Positions 34,135 through 42,605 of a DNA stretch of 43,750 nt are shown here, one piece after another. Position numbers and translations under genes: made by a program. The notes below the pieces were generated by a model that saw only the letters and a list, made by a program, of their open reading frames with translations, was not told the origin of the DNA and did no database searches. Origin of the DNA: Luteimonas_C sp035250245 (GTDB lineage: Bacteria; Pseudomonadota; Gammaproteobacteria; Xanthomonadales; Xanthomonadaceae); the NCBI GenBank assembly GCA_035250245.1, contig DATFFH010000061.1, positions 1 to 43,750 of the forward strand, written 5' to 3'. Position 1 is the first letter of the stretch. Each line of letters starts with the position of its first letter.

Positions 34135-35529
34135 TCAAAGCGAACGGCTCAGGGAGTGGTGTTGCGAAATTTGTTGCTCCTGCGCAAGCCACTGGCGCTG
34201 CATGCGTTCGGCATCCAAGTCTTCCGAGCGCTGCGCGGTGTCCTGAATCGCCGGCGGCGTCTGGGCCAGATCCACCGCGGCACGGAACCCGGGTGTCTTG
34301 CCCATCACGAACGCACGGTCGTTGTGCACCATGATCTGCTCGACGTCGTCCGCGCGGTTTACGTTGCCGATCTTGGCCTCCAGCAGCACGTGGGCGACCA
34401 TTTCGTCGGACGTGCCGGGCGGCAGGTTGCGTTTGAGCAGTTCGTAGAAGGCGTGGTCGCGGTGTTCGGAGTGGCGCGGGTCGTTGTGCAAGCGATCCGG
34501 ATGCCGTTGGTGATCGTCCGGGCCGGGCCGGTACATCTGGATCGGTTCGTCGTGGGCGGGCGTCGCCTCGAACGGGGCGCGAGTCCTATCTACGTGGTCT
34601 AGGCGATCTATAGGCTGACCGCGGCGATGTGGCAGCGCGATGTGCAAAGTGCTGCGGTCGATGTCGCCAGTTTGAGCCAGGCCGTGGTCGCGTTGATATG
34701 CCAGAACGGCGGGCTGCATTTCCAGGCGGTAGGTGCCATCGGCTATCAAGGGCGTGTCGCTGACGCCGCGATAACCCCGCGAGATCAGTAATTCTTGGAA
34801 TTCTTGGATGCGATGGTTGGACTCGCCGATGCGGAAGGCACCGTCATCGATTATTGGGAGCGGGGCAATGCCACTAGATCTCCGATGGGGGTCTAAGGTC
34901 AGCCGACCATTTACTAGATCGGACACATAATTCTCGTACTGCTGGTAGTAGCGTGTATCCATCTCAAGATGGACATGCTTCGCGCCGGTCTTTTTATTGC
35001 TTTGCGTACCAAGCGTTTGGCCGTAGTCGACGTTCTGCCCTTCATGAACATGTATCGGATGCATGTGCCGAACCCTGGCGATGACCACGCCATCTGGGCG
35101 GTCGTATACATCTACTAGCCCAGATGATTCGACCACCCGGCCGATATAGCCAGCCACAGGGGACGGAACATCGACATCTCTAACGCCCGTTGCACCATGG
35201 GAGAGCGTCGAGTTTTCGAGAATGAAGTCCTTCTTTAGTAACACTTGGTTTGCATGCAGGCCATATGAAACCCCATTGCGCGAAATCTCTATTTCTTGGA
35301 TCTCGCCAGCAACTACAGCATGGATTCGGCGTTTTTCTCCATCGACAACACGCCCATCTACAACTTTTGCTCCTTTGTTACCTTCCGGGTGGTGAGTGAC
35401 GAGATCATCAAATTCAGACACTGGACCATTGTGCCTTTTCTTTTCGCTGTTCCATTTTAGTTGGATGACGCGATATTTGATCGCAGCATCGTCCAACACA
35501 TCTTTATCGTGGCCCTGTTCATTTGACAT
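34135..35529 (-). CDS. Putative X-T4SS effector: M23-like domain, peptidoglycan-binding domain and XVIPCD-type tail
   Basis: This 464-residue protein has no signal peptide. Residues about 60-190 form an M23/LytM-like beta domain: SPVAGYIGRVV (123-133), HEGQNVDYGQTLG (162-174) and the metal motif His185-Val-His187 (HVHLEMD). The usual HxxxD partner is not clear; His111 with Asp118 or Asp120 has odd spacing. Residues about 235-295 match a PG_binding_1 domain (IQEFQELLISRGY...VLAYQRDHGL). Residues about 355-464 resemble the XVIPCD secretion tail of VirD4-recruited effectors, ending in a Gln/His-rich stretch. Likely role: peptidoglycan-degrading toxin injected into rival bacteria. ATG 35529 follows a strong GGAGG. 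The N-terminal half is AT-rich and the C-terminal half GC-rich. Confidence 0.82.
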   Translation of the reverse strand: MSNEQGHDKDVLDDAAIKYRVIQLKWNSEKKRHNGPVSEFDDLVTHHPEGNKGAKVVDGRVVDGEKRRIHAVVAGEIQEIEISRNGVSYGLHANQVLLKKDFILENSTLSHGATGVRDVDVPSPVAGYIGRVVESSGLVDVYDRPDGVVIARVRHMHPIHVHEGQNVDYGQTLGTQSNKKTGAKHVHLEMDTRYYQQYENYVSDLVNGRLTLDPHRRSSGIAPLPIIDDGAFRIGESNHRIQEFQELLISRGYRGVSDTPLIADGTYRLEMQPAVLAYQRDHGLAQTGDIDRSTLHIALPHRRGQPIDRLDHVDRTRAPFEATPAHDEPIQMYRPGPDDHQRHPDRLHNDPRHSEHRDHAFYELLKRNLPPGTSDEMVAHVLLEAKIGNVNRADDVEQIMVHNDRAFVMGKTPGFRAAVDLAQTPPAIQDTAQRSEDLDAERMQRQWLAQEQQISQHHSLSRSL

Positions 35530-35546
35530 GGCGGCCTCCAGATAGG

Positions 35547-35951
35547 CTAGTCACATAAGGTGTATGTAGTCGGCAAGGCACGGTCATCGATGATCGTGAG
35601 GTGTTTCCCGCTTAGGATGTATATAAGGTGCTCGTCGACCAGGTTTGATTCGCCGAGGTCGAGCCTTGATTGAACTTTCCAAGTGAGTGGCTTGCTGGCT
35701 ATCTTCTCGATTTGAATTAGGTCACTAGAATCTTCGTAACCTCGAATAGATGTTCGTTCTATTACGATTCGGGTGTCGCTATCGAGATCGCCTGGGCTTT
35801 TGCATAGATCTCGCCCGCCTTGCCAGATTCCTCGAATGCTTTTTGGATAAGTAGGCCCTGCTTTTTCCCCGGCATGGCAAACACTACCGGCAACGGCTAT
35901 TGAGCAACAAATTGCCATGCTGATTGCGATGAATATTCTTGATCTGGGCAT
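35547..35951 (-). CDS. Small secreted protein, candidate immunity protein 2
   Basis: A 134-residue protein with an N-terminal hydrophobic signal (about 8-27; possible cleavage after VCHA) and a mature part sharing a clear pattern with the gene just upstream: YPKSIRGIWQGGRDLC, DSD, PLTWKV, LIYILSGKHLTIIDD and a C-terminal TYTLC. Cys50 and Cys133 are shared with that paralogue (Cys44, Cys126) and probably form a disulfide in the periplasm. It ends 17 bases before the effector ATG. A periplasmic protein beside a peptidoglycan-attacking effector fits an X-Tfi-type immunity role; this is inference. No clear ribosome binding site. Base composition is much lower in GC than neighbours. Confidence 0.8.
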   Translation of the reverse strand: MPRSRIFIAISMAICCSIAVAGSVCHAGEKAGPTYPKSIRGIWQGGRDLCKSPGDLDSDTRIVIERTSIRGYEDSSDLIQIEKIASKPLTWKVQSRLDLGESNLVDEHLIYILSGKHLTIIDDRALPTTYTLCD

Positions 35952-36002
35952 GAATTTTTAGTCCAGTTCGACGCTAATTGAGTCTTGTAAATTAGTAATT
36001 CT

Positions 36003-36386
36003 TCATCTGCAGCGTGAATATTTTCTAGTAGCGATGCCGTCTGTAATGACTAGGCTGTTTCCATTCAGCACATAGAGCAGTGCCTGCCCCTGGATTTCTG
36101 GCGGAGCGACGCTTGAAATACCTAGGAAACGCCAAGTCATCGGGTTATTTGAAATAAGAGTTATTTCAACCGGTCTAATAATTTCTTCGTTTGCATGGAC
36201 ATGTGTTTGGTAAATAACCATCGTTCCGTCACTGTCCTTAGTATTCTTAGTGCGACACCGATCATCGCCAAGTTGCCACAGGCCTTGGATGTCTTTCGGG
36301 AAAACCGGTTTATTTCTAGGCTGTCTAGCCAATACAGGCTGGCTCATCGCAAGCGATACCATAAAAACGAGAGCTATTCGCTTCAT
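36003..36386 (-). CDS. Small secreted protein, candidate immunity protein 1
   Basis: A 127-residue protein with a signal peptide (about 1-20, MKRIALVFMVSLAMSQPVLA) and a mature domain paralogous to the next gene: FPKDIQGLWQLGDDRC, DSDG, NPMTWRF, LLYVLNGNSLVITD and KYSRC at the end. Cys44 and Cys126 match the paralogue's cysteines. It starts 38 bases after virD4 and is followed by the paralogue after 51 bases. GC in this stretch is about 35-45% by hand count of rows, far below virD4. It may protect against the adjacent effector, or be an orphan immunity protein against a related toxin. I do not recognise the domain beyond this pair. Confidence 0.8.
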   Translation of the reverse strand: MKRIALVFMVSLAMSQPVLARQPRNKPVFPKDIQGLWQLGDDRCRTKNTKDSDGTMVIYQTHVHANEEIIRPVEITLISNNPMTWRFLGISSVAPPEIQGQALLYVLNGNSLVITDGIATRKYSRCR

Positions 36387-36424
36387 GTTGATCTCGTTAT
36401 CTTGCAGTGCAAAATTCTCATTAA

Positions 36425-38095
36425 TTAAACTTTCGCCGTTAGAATCTTGACAGGCGGTTTCACCCGCGCCTTAAACTCCTTGTCGCTGTAATACTTGATC
36501 TTCTCGCACAACACCGGCTGCGCCAGCCCTTCGTAGAACACGATCTGCTTGTCCGGCCCCAAGGCCTTCAGTTCTTGCGGCAGCATCAAGGCCCGCCGCT
36601 CTTCGGATTCGTTGCGGCTGTAGTCGCGACCGCGCGTGACGCTTTGGCGCTTGACCGTGGTGTAGCCCAGCATTTCGGAATAGTCGTTCGCGTCCTGCTG
36701 CTCGCGCGGGGCGAATACGATCTGCACGGCGTGGTTGGTGATGAAAGTGCGGGCCACTTCCTTGCCGTAGGCCGATTCCAGCTGCGCCTTGCTCTGGATG
36801 ATCGGGAACACCCGCAGGTTGTAGCCGGCCATGTGCGTGATGGACTCGGCCAGTTTGTCCACCCGGCCGATGGCGGTGAATTCGTCCATCAGCAACAGGC
36901 ACTGATGCTTCAGCGCCGGATTCTGCAGCGGCAGCTGCTGGGTGTTTTCGTTGATCAGCTGGCTGAAGAACAGGTTCACCAGCACCCGGCATTCGCCCAG
37001 CTTGTGCGGCGGGATGACCAAGTAGATGGTCATCGGCTTCTTGCGCACTTCGTTCAAGCGGAAATCGTTGCCGCTGGTGGCCGCGTCCATGATCGGGCTG
37101 ACGAAAGGGTTCAACGGCTCGCGCAGCGTGCCCATGATCGATGCGAAGGTTTCCTTTTCCTGCGAAAGCAGACCGGCGAAGGCGACCTTGGCGCTGGCGC
37201 TGAGGAAGCGCGCCTCGGCGAGTCCGGTCAGATAGTCCTTGAGGTTGCGGCCGTCGCCGCAGGCCAGGCGCAGGATGGCGCCCAGCGTCGGAAATCGCTG
37301 CAGCGATGGCGGAAAGCCTTGCTCGCGCTGGTCGTCGTAGTTTTCGTACAGATACAAGGCGAAGGCCAGGAAAGCGTTGCGCGACTGGCTAACCCAGAAC
37401 TTGTCTTCCCCGCCCTGGTCCGGGTACAGCATCGCGGCGATCGCCTGGATGTCGTTGATGCGCTTGTGCGGATCGGACGCGACGTAGCCCATCGGGTTCC
37501 AACGATGGGTGTGCGTGTCATAGGGATTGAACTTGTAGATCTTCTGGCCCTGTTCGGCGCGCCAGCCCGAGGTCAGTTCGAAGTTCTCGCCCTTGATGTC
37601 CAGCACCACGATCGAATCGCGGTACTCCAGCAGGTTGGGAATCACGATGCCCACGCCCTTGCCCGAACGCGTCGGCGCGGCCAGCAAAGCGAATTGCTGG
37701 CCGGGCAGGCGGATCAGCGTGTTGCCGATCTTGCCGATGACGATCCCGTCGGGTGCCGGTTTCAGCAAACCATGGCGCGCCAGCTCGCTGCGGCCGGCGA
37801 AGCGGGCTTCACCGTGGGCCGACTTCGGCCGCGGCTTCAGCGCCAGGACCAGGCCGCCCAACCAGAACGTGCCGCAAAGGCCGAAGCCCAATCCGCCGCC
37901 CCATTTGATCTTGGCGGCGTAGGGCGCGACTGCGGGCAAGTCGAGCGCGCGGTAGTAGATCAGGTAGCTGTTCCACTGCAAACGTTCCGTGCCCAGTCCG
38001 AGCAAAGTCAACGTCGCGTAGCCGGACAAGTACAGGCCGGCAAACAGAAAAAGAAGCGTGATGGCTATCGCAAAAAACAGCCTGTGCCTGCCCAT
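36425..38095 (-). CDS. virD4: Type IV secretion coupling ATPase VirD4
   Basis: VirD4 is the hexameric inner-membrane ATPase that recruits substrates, through their XVIPCD in this lineage, and passes them to the VirB channel. The protein has 556 residues. Two N-terminal membrane helices (about 7-26 and 68-87) are followed by the nucleotide domain: Walker A APTRSGKGVG (Lys146), Walker B SIVVLDIKGEN (Asp166), and the TraG/VirD4 motif LLMDEFTAIGRVDKL. The all-alpha domain (about 210-290) recognises substrates. ATG 38095 gives the normal N-terminus. No virB gene is seen within the window. The effector and two candidate immunity genes follow on the same strand. Confidence 0.95.
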   Translation of the reverse strand: MGRHRLFFAIAITLLFLFAGLYLSGYATLTLLGLGTERLQWNSYLIYYRALDLPAVAPYAAKIKWGGGLGFGLCGTFWLGGLVLALKPRPKSAHGEARFAGRSELARHGLLKPAPDGIVIGKIGNTLIRLPGQQFALLAAPTRSGKGVGIVIPNLLEYRDSIVVLDIKGENFELTSGWRAEQGQKIYKFNPYDTHTHRWNPMGYVASDPHKRINDIQAIAAMLYPDQGGEDKFWVSQSRNAFLAFALYLYENYDDQREQGFPPSLQRFPTLGAILRLACGDGRNLKDYLTGLAEARFLSASAKVAFAGLLSQEKETFASIMGTLREPLNPFVSPIMDAATSGNDFRLNEVRKKPMTIYLVIPPHKLGECRVLVNLFFSQLINENTQQLPLQNPALKHQCLLLMDEFTAIGRVDKLAESITHMAGYNLRVFPIIQSKAQLESAYGKEVARTFITNHAVQIVFAPREQQDANDYSEMLGYTTVKRQSVTRGRDYSRNESEERRALMLPQELKALGPDKQIVFYEGLAQPVLCEKIKYYSDKEFKARVKPPVKILTAKV

Positions 38096-38210
38096 ATCGC
38101 CGCTCCTTCGCCGGTATTCGTTCTGGGTGCTTTGCCCATGACGGAATGCGGTGAAAAAGTGGCCATGAGTGGCGAGATTTCGGTGGTCTAGGTCATCCGG
38201 CTGCTTTAGC

Positions 38211-38436
38211 TGTCATCCCGCGAAAGCGGGAATCCAGTGACTTTTGCTCCCAGGAAAACTATGAAGATTCAAGGCGCGAGTGTGCCCCTCGTCCGGCTTC
38301 CTCTGTTAAAGAAAATCCCAAGCCAAGTCACTGGATTACGCGCCGCTCCTGCGGCGCGCCCTTCGGGCCATTCGCTTCGCGAATGTTCGCTCCGGCATCC
38401 TGCCTCCGCAGTCCCGCTTTCGCGGGAATGACGGCT
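38211..38436. repeat. Paired palindromes between cca and virD4
   Basis: The 353-base gap between virD4 and cca holds one copy of GTCATCCCGCGAAAGCGGGA (38211-38241) and an inverted copy (38323-38436) in which GTCACTGGATTA is parted from the CCCGCTTTCGCGGGAATGAC end by about 75 bases of further hairpins (GCGCCGCTCCTGCGGCGCG and TTCGCTTCGCGAA). The remainder, 38096-38210, should contain the virD4 promoter; I see no clear box. No gene. Confidence 0.7.
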
Positions 38437-38448
38437 AGGAGCGAAGTC

Positions 38449-39672
38449 TCAAGCGGTCCGAACGTTACGGATAGCCGCGATCCGCGTCTTGCGCAGCGCT
38501 TCCCCGAACGCCGGCCCTTGCAAGCTCGCGTCGGCGAGATCGGCGGCGCGCACCGCTGCAGCGGCGCGATGCAGGCGAAGCAATTCGCGACCTTGCGGAT
38601 AATCCGCTTCGGCATTCCCGCCGCGGCCGCGCTTGTCCGCTTCGCAAACGATGGCGAGTTGGGCGATGCGTTCCGGTTTGCGGAAGCCGTCGCAGCGTGC
38701 GATCAGGTCGTGCACGGTGTCGTCGCGCAATTCGGCCAAGCGATGGACGTTGAGATGCTCGCGGCAGGCGATCGCGGCGAGCTCGCGGTGCGCGGCAGGC
38801 ACTTTCAGCCGCTCGCACAGACCGCGCAGCGGGGCCAGGCCGCGTTGCTCGTGCATGATGTGCTTGGGCAATTCGTCCGCGGGCGTCAGCGCTTTGCCCA
38901 AGTCGTGGGTCAAGGCCGCGAAGCCGATCAGATCGTCGCCGGGCGCCAACCGCGCGGCCATGTCGCAGACCATTTCCACGTGCACGCCGGTATCGACTTC
39001 CGGATGGTATTCGGCGCGCTGCGGCACGCCGTACAGCGCTTCGACCTCGGGCAGCACGGCTTGCAGCGCGCCGCCCTCGTGCAGGGTGCGCAGGAAGGCC
39101 GACGGGCGCGGCGCGGCGAGCGCGCGCGACAATTCCTGCCAGACGCGTTCGGGCACCAAGGCGTCGAGCTCGCCCGAGGCGGATATCTCGCGGATCAAGG
39201 CCATGGTTTCCGGCGCCACTGAAAAGCCCAGCGGAGCGAACCTGGCCATGAAGCGGGCCGCGCGCAGCACGCGCAACGGATCTTCCGCGAAGGCCGGGCC
39301 GACATGGCGCAGGATCCGCGCATCGATGTCGCGTGCGCCGTCGAAGGGATCGATCAGCGCATCGTTTTTATCTTGCGCGATCGCGTTAATGGTGAAGTCG
39401 CGGCGGCCCAGATCTTCTTCCAGCGTCACCGAAGGATCGGCGTCGACGACGAAACCGCGGTAGCCGCGTCCGGATTTGCGTTCGGTGCGCGCCAGCGCGT
39501 ATTCCTCGCCGGTTTGCGGATGCAGGAATACCGGGAAATCGCGGCCGACGGGCTTGAAGCCGGCGTCGAGCATGGCTTGCGGCGTTTCGCCGACGACCAC
39601 GTAGTCGCGGTCGCCAGGCGGCAAGCCGAGCAACCGGTCGCGCACCGCGCCGCCGACGAGATAGGTCTTCAT
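38449..39672 (-). CDS. cca: Multifunctional CCA-adding enzyme
   Basis: The enzyme builds or repairs the 3' CCA of tRNAs without a template. The protein has 407 residues. The nucleotidyltransferase head shows YLVGGAVRDRLLG and the metal-binding DRDYVVVG; RRDFTINAIA and DPLRVLRAARF follow. An HD domain (about 225-340; LTHDLGKAL) marks the long gammaproteobacterial form with phosphatase and phosphodiesterase activity. ATG 39672 is fixed by the conserved N-terminus MKTYLVGGAVRD and follows TGAGG. It lies 7 bases after the lytic transglycosylase gene, so they are probably co-transcribed. Confidence 0.97.
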   Translation of the reverse strand: MKTYLVGGAVRDRLLGLPPGDRDYVVVGETPQAMLDAGFKPVGRDFPVFLHPQTGEEYALARTERKSGRGYRGFVVDADPSVTLEEDLGRRDFTINAIAQDKNDALIDPFDGARDIDARILRHVGPAFAEDPLRVLRAARFMARFAPLGFSVAPETMALIREISASGELDALVPERVWQELSRALAAPRPSAFLRTLHEGGALQAVLPEVEALYGVPQRAEYHPEVDTGVHVEMVCDMAARLAPGDDLIGFAALTHDLGKALTPADELPKHIMHEQRGLAPLRGLCERLKVPAAHRELAAIACREHLNVHRLAELRDDTVHDLIARCDGFRKPERIAQLAIVCEADKRGRGGNAEADYPQGRELLRLHRAAAAVRAADLADASLQGPAFGEALRKTRIAAIRNVRTA

Positions 39673-39679
39673 CGCGGCC

Positions 39680-41644
39680 TCAGGCCTTGGGCGGTTCCGC
39701 GAGCGGGCAAGCGAAAGTCTTGCGCTTGCCCGACACCGCGCCGCGGATGCGGTCGCTGACCGGCAAGGCGTCGCCGTTCATGCGCCAGTCGTACATCACG
39801 CTGAAGGCCAGCACGCGAGCGACGTATTCGCGGGTTTCCTTATAGCTGATGGTTTCGATCCACACGTCGGGGTCGAAGCCGGGACGCTGCGCCTGCCAAC
39901 GCGCGGTCGGCGTGGGGCCGGCGTTGTAGGCGGCCATGGCGATGTAAGGCTGGCCGTACTTGTCTTCCATCTGGCGCAAGTAAGCGGTGCCCAGCGCGAT
40001 GTTGGTGTCCGAGTCGTACAGGTCTTCGACGCCGTTGTAGGGCAGGCCGATCCGGCGCGCGGTGGCGGCGCCGGTGGCCGGCACCAGCTGCATCAGGCCG
40101 TAGGCGTTCGCGCCCGAACGCGCGCGCGGATTGAACACGCTCTCGGCACGGATTTCCGCGGCGACCCAGGCCGGATCCAAGCCGTTTTTCGCGGCTTCGC
40201 GGCGGATGGTCGCGTCGTGGTGGATCGGGAAGCGCAAGTGGTAGAGGCGCAATTCGTCGGGTTTGTTGCGCCCGCCGTAAGTGCCCAGCGCGAACACGGC
40301 GCGATCGAACCAGCCGTTGTCCTGCGCCACCGCGACCGCGGCGCGCCGTTGCGCGTCGTCCAGGCGCGACAAGACGCTGTCCCATTCGCGTTGCGCCCAG
40401 CCGCTGCGTTCGATCCGGTACAGCGCCATCGCGCGGACGATGGCCGGATCGCGCGCGACCACCGCTTTCGCGGCGCTGTCGTCCGGCTTCCACGGACACA
40501 AGGCATACGGCTGGCCGAGCTTGTCCGCCGCCATGAAACCGTGGAAATCGGGTTTGCGCGCGGCGGCGCGGTACAGCGGTTGCGCGGCGGCCTTGTCGCC
40601 GGTCAGCTCGGCCATGCGCGCTTCGAAATAGGTCCAGCGCGATTCGCCGCGCTGCTTGTCGCCCATTTTGCGCAGCGCCGCCAGGGCCGATGGCCAATCG
40701 CCGCGCGACAGCGCTTCGCGCACGCGCCATTCGTGCAGGCGTTCGTCGTAGGCCGAATCCGGCACGGCGTTCAGGCGGCGCGCCGAGTCGGGTTCGTACG
40801 AGGCGACGGTCCACAACGCGATCTGATACAGCACGCGCGCGCGTTCGGCTTCGCTGAAGCCCAGCGCGTCGGCGTATTTCTGCAGCTGCATTTCCGCGGC
40901 GATCGGCGTCGACTTGGCCAACCGCGCCAATCCTTGCGAAGCGACCATGCGGCTGCGCGGCGTCTTCGGCCAATTCAAGGCGCGCGGATGCACCGCTTCC
41001 ATGAAGGCGGCGTAATCGTTGGCCAGGGCGGCGTCTTCGGCCGGAGTCATGCCGCGGGCGGCGGCGCGCATCACCGGCGCTTGCCATTCCGCCGCGCCCA
41101 GATCCAGACGTTCCCAGCGCAACGCGGTCGTCAGTCCGCCTTTGGCGATGAGCGTGGTGAAGGCGGTTTCGCATTCGCCCGGTAGGATCTTGCCGCTGCG
41201 CCACATCGCCTGCGCGTCCTTGATCCATTGCGCGTCGGCTGCGCCGGTGGCGGCGCGCGCGTTCAATTCGGCGCATCGCATCGCGCTGTCTTTGATCGAA
41301 GACGACCAGGCGGCGCGGAATGCGGGCCAGTCCTGGCGCTTGGCCGCGACCGGCAGCCAGGCTTCGCGGAACGCTTCGGCTACGGCCTGGCCTTGATAGC
41401 GGGCGAGGAAAGCCTGCGCCTGCGCCGAGGTCAGCGTTTCGACATCGCGTTTCAGCGCGGCGTATTCGATCCAGCCGTACAAAGGATCGCGGCTCAGCGA
41501 CGCGTACTGCGCGGCGTCGAAGCGGCCGGCTTCGGCGGCTTCGATCGCGGCGCGCACCTGCGCGTCCGAATTCTGCGCGAAGACCGGCGAAACGAACGCC
41601 AGCAGCGCGGTTGCGAGTAGCATGTGGGGGCTGAATAGGCGCAT
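39680..41644 (-). CDS. Soluble lytic murein transglycosylase (Slt70 family)
   Basis: The enzyme cleaves MurNAc-GlcNAc bonds with 1,6-anhydro formation in the periplasm. From ATG 41644 it has 654 residues and a signal peptide (about 1-24, ending SPVFAQ). A long alpha-superhelical doughnut (about 30-450) precedes the catalytic domain. Catalytic Glu501 is in AEIRAESVFNPRARSGANA, then YGLMQLVPATG, DTNIALGTAYL and YIAMAAYNAGP follow. The frame is open 157 codons further upstream over the TauE gene; this is a shadow. It may be a housekeeping enzyme; its closeness to the secretion genes is probably accidental. Confidence 0.95.
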   Translation of the reverse strand: MRLFSPHMLLATALLAFVSPVFAQNSDAQVRAAIEAAEAGRFDAAQYASLSRDPLYGWIEYAALKRDVETLTSAQAQAFLARYQGQAVAEAFREAWLPVAAKRQDWPAFRAAWSSSIKDSAMRCAELNARAATGAADAQWIKDAQAMWRSGKILPGECETAFTTLIAKGGLTTALRWERLDLGAAEWQAPVMRAAARGMTPAEDAALANDYAAFMEAVHPRALNWPKTPRSRMVASQGLARLAKSTPIAAEMQLQKYADALGFSEAERARVLYQIALWTVASYEPDSARRLNAVPDSAYDERLHEWRVREALSRGDWPSALAALRKMGDKQRGESRWTYFEARMAELTGDKAAAQPLYRAAARKPDFHGFMAADKLGQPYALCPWKPDDSAAKAVVARDPAIVRAMALYRIERSGWAQREWDSVLSRLDDAQRRAAVAVAQDNGWFDRAVFALGTYGGRNKPDELRLYHLRFPIHHDATIRREAAKNGLDPAWVAAEIRAESVFNPRARSGANAYGLMQLVPATGAATARRIGLPYNGVEDLYDSDTNIALGTAYLRQMEDKYGQPYIAMAAYNAGPTPTARWQAQRPGFDPDVWIETISYKETREYVARVLAFSVMYDWRMNGDALPVSDRIRGAVSGKRKTFACPLAEPPKA

Positions 41645-41725
41645 CGGCGGACTATAGCCGATGATTCGTGAACAGGATTCCGGCCGCGATGCGCGCCGGG
41701 CCGCCGTCTGCGAGGCATCCGAACG

Positions 41726-42520
41726 ATGGAAGGCATTTGGATATTTCCGGTGCTCGGCGCGATCGCCGGCGTGCTGGCCGGCTTGCTCGGCATCGGCGGC
41801 GGGCTGGTGCTGGTCGCCGCGCTGGTGTGGATACTGCCGCTGCAGGGCGTGCCGAAAGAAGCGGCGATGCATGCGGCCCTGGCCAGTTCGATGGCGAGCA
41901 TCGTGCTGACCGCCGCTTCGTCGGCGTATGCGCACCATCGTCGCGGCAGCGTGCTTTGGCCGACGGTGGCGTGGATGGTGCCGGGACTGCTGCTCGGCGG
42001 TTGGCTGGGCAGCCTGTTGGCGGTGCATCTGGACGACAAGGTGTTGCGGTTCTTCGTCGCCGGCTATTGCTATCTGGCCGCGGCGCAGTTGGTATGGGGC
42101 AAGGTCAAAGCGCAATTAAATGGCGACGTGCGCCCGAGCGGCTTGCCGATGAGCGCCGCCGGCGTGGGCATCGGCGCGGTGTCGGCGGTGGTCGGCATCG
42201 GCGGCGGCAGCATGACCGTACCCTTGCTGGTCTGGCGCGGCGTGGCGCCGGTGCGCGCGGTGGGCACCTCGTCGGCGTGCGGCATCGCGATCGGCATTGG
42301 CAGTGCGCTCGGTTATGCGTTGCATGCGCCTGCCGGTGCGTTGCCGGCGAACGCGATCGGCTACGTTTACCTGCCGGCGGCGATCGGCGTGGCGGTGGCG
42401 TCGGTGCTGGCCGCGCCGTTCGGCACGAAACTGGCGCATGCGATCAGCGGCGCGGCGCTCAAGCGCGTGTTCGCGATTTTCCTGGCGGTGATGGGCACTA
42501 GCTTGCTGTTCGGCGGCTGA
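41726..42520 (+). CDS. TauE/SafE family sulfite/anion permease
   Basis: A 264-residue membrane protein with about eight helices and the family's internal duplication: GAIAGVLAGLLGIGGGLVLV near the start and VGIGAVSAVVGIGGGSMTVP in the middle. The second-half motif AVGTSSACGIAIG is also conserved. Members export sulfite, sulfoacetate or other small anions, or are uncharacterised; the substrate cannot be read. ATG 41726 starts directly at the first helix. It is divergent from the lytic transglycosylase (81 bases apart) and convergent with the phosphatase-family gene. Confidence 0.92.
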   Translation: MEGIWIFPVLGAIAGVLAGLLGIGGGLVLVAALVWILPLQGVPKEAAMHAALASSMASIVLTAASSAYAHHRRGSVLWPTVAWMVPGLLLGGWLGSLLAVHLDDKVLRFFVAGYCYLAAAQLVWGKVKAQLNGDVRPSGLPMSAAGVGIGAVSAVVGIGGGSMTVPLLVWRGVAPVRAVGTSSACGIAIGIGSALGYALHAPAGALPANAIGYVYLPAAIGVAVASVLAAPFGTKLAHAISGAALKRVFAIFLAVMGTSLLFGG

Positions 42521-42528
42521 TGGCTTTC

Positions 42529-42596
42529 GTAGGTGCGAATTCATTCGCACGCTTTTTCGCGATCAAGCAAGAGCGTGCGAATGAATTCGCACCTAC
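42529..42596. repeat. REPIN, GTGCGAA family, copy 4
   Basis: A well-preserved pair: GTAG-GTGCGAATTCATTCGCAC at the left and its inverse ending CTAC 42593-42596, with CTTTC/GAAAAG flanks. It lies between the convergent TauE/SafE and phosphatase-family genes, 8 bases from one stop and 9 bases from the other. Confidence 0.88.
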
Positions 42597-42605
42597 GAAA
42601 AGCGG

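Noticed and set aside
41645..42115. 157-codon extension of the lytic transglycosylase
   Set aside because: It runs antisense through the TauE/SafE gene; the signal peptide begins at 41644.
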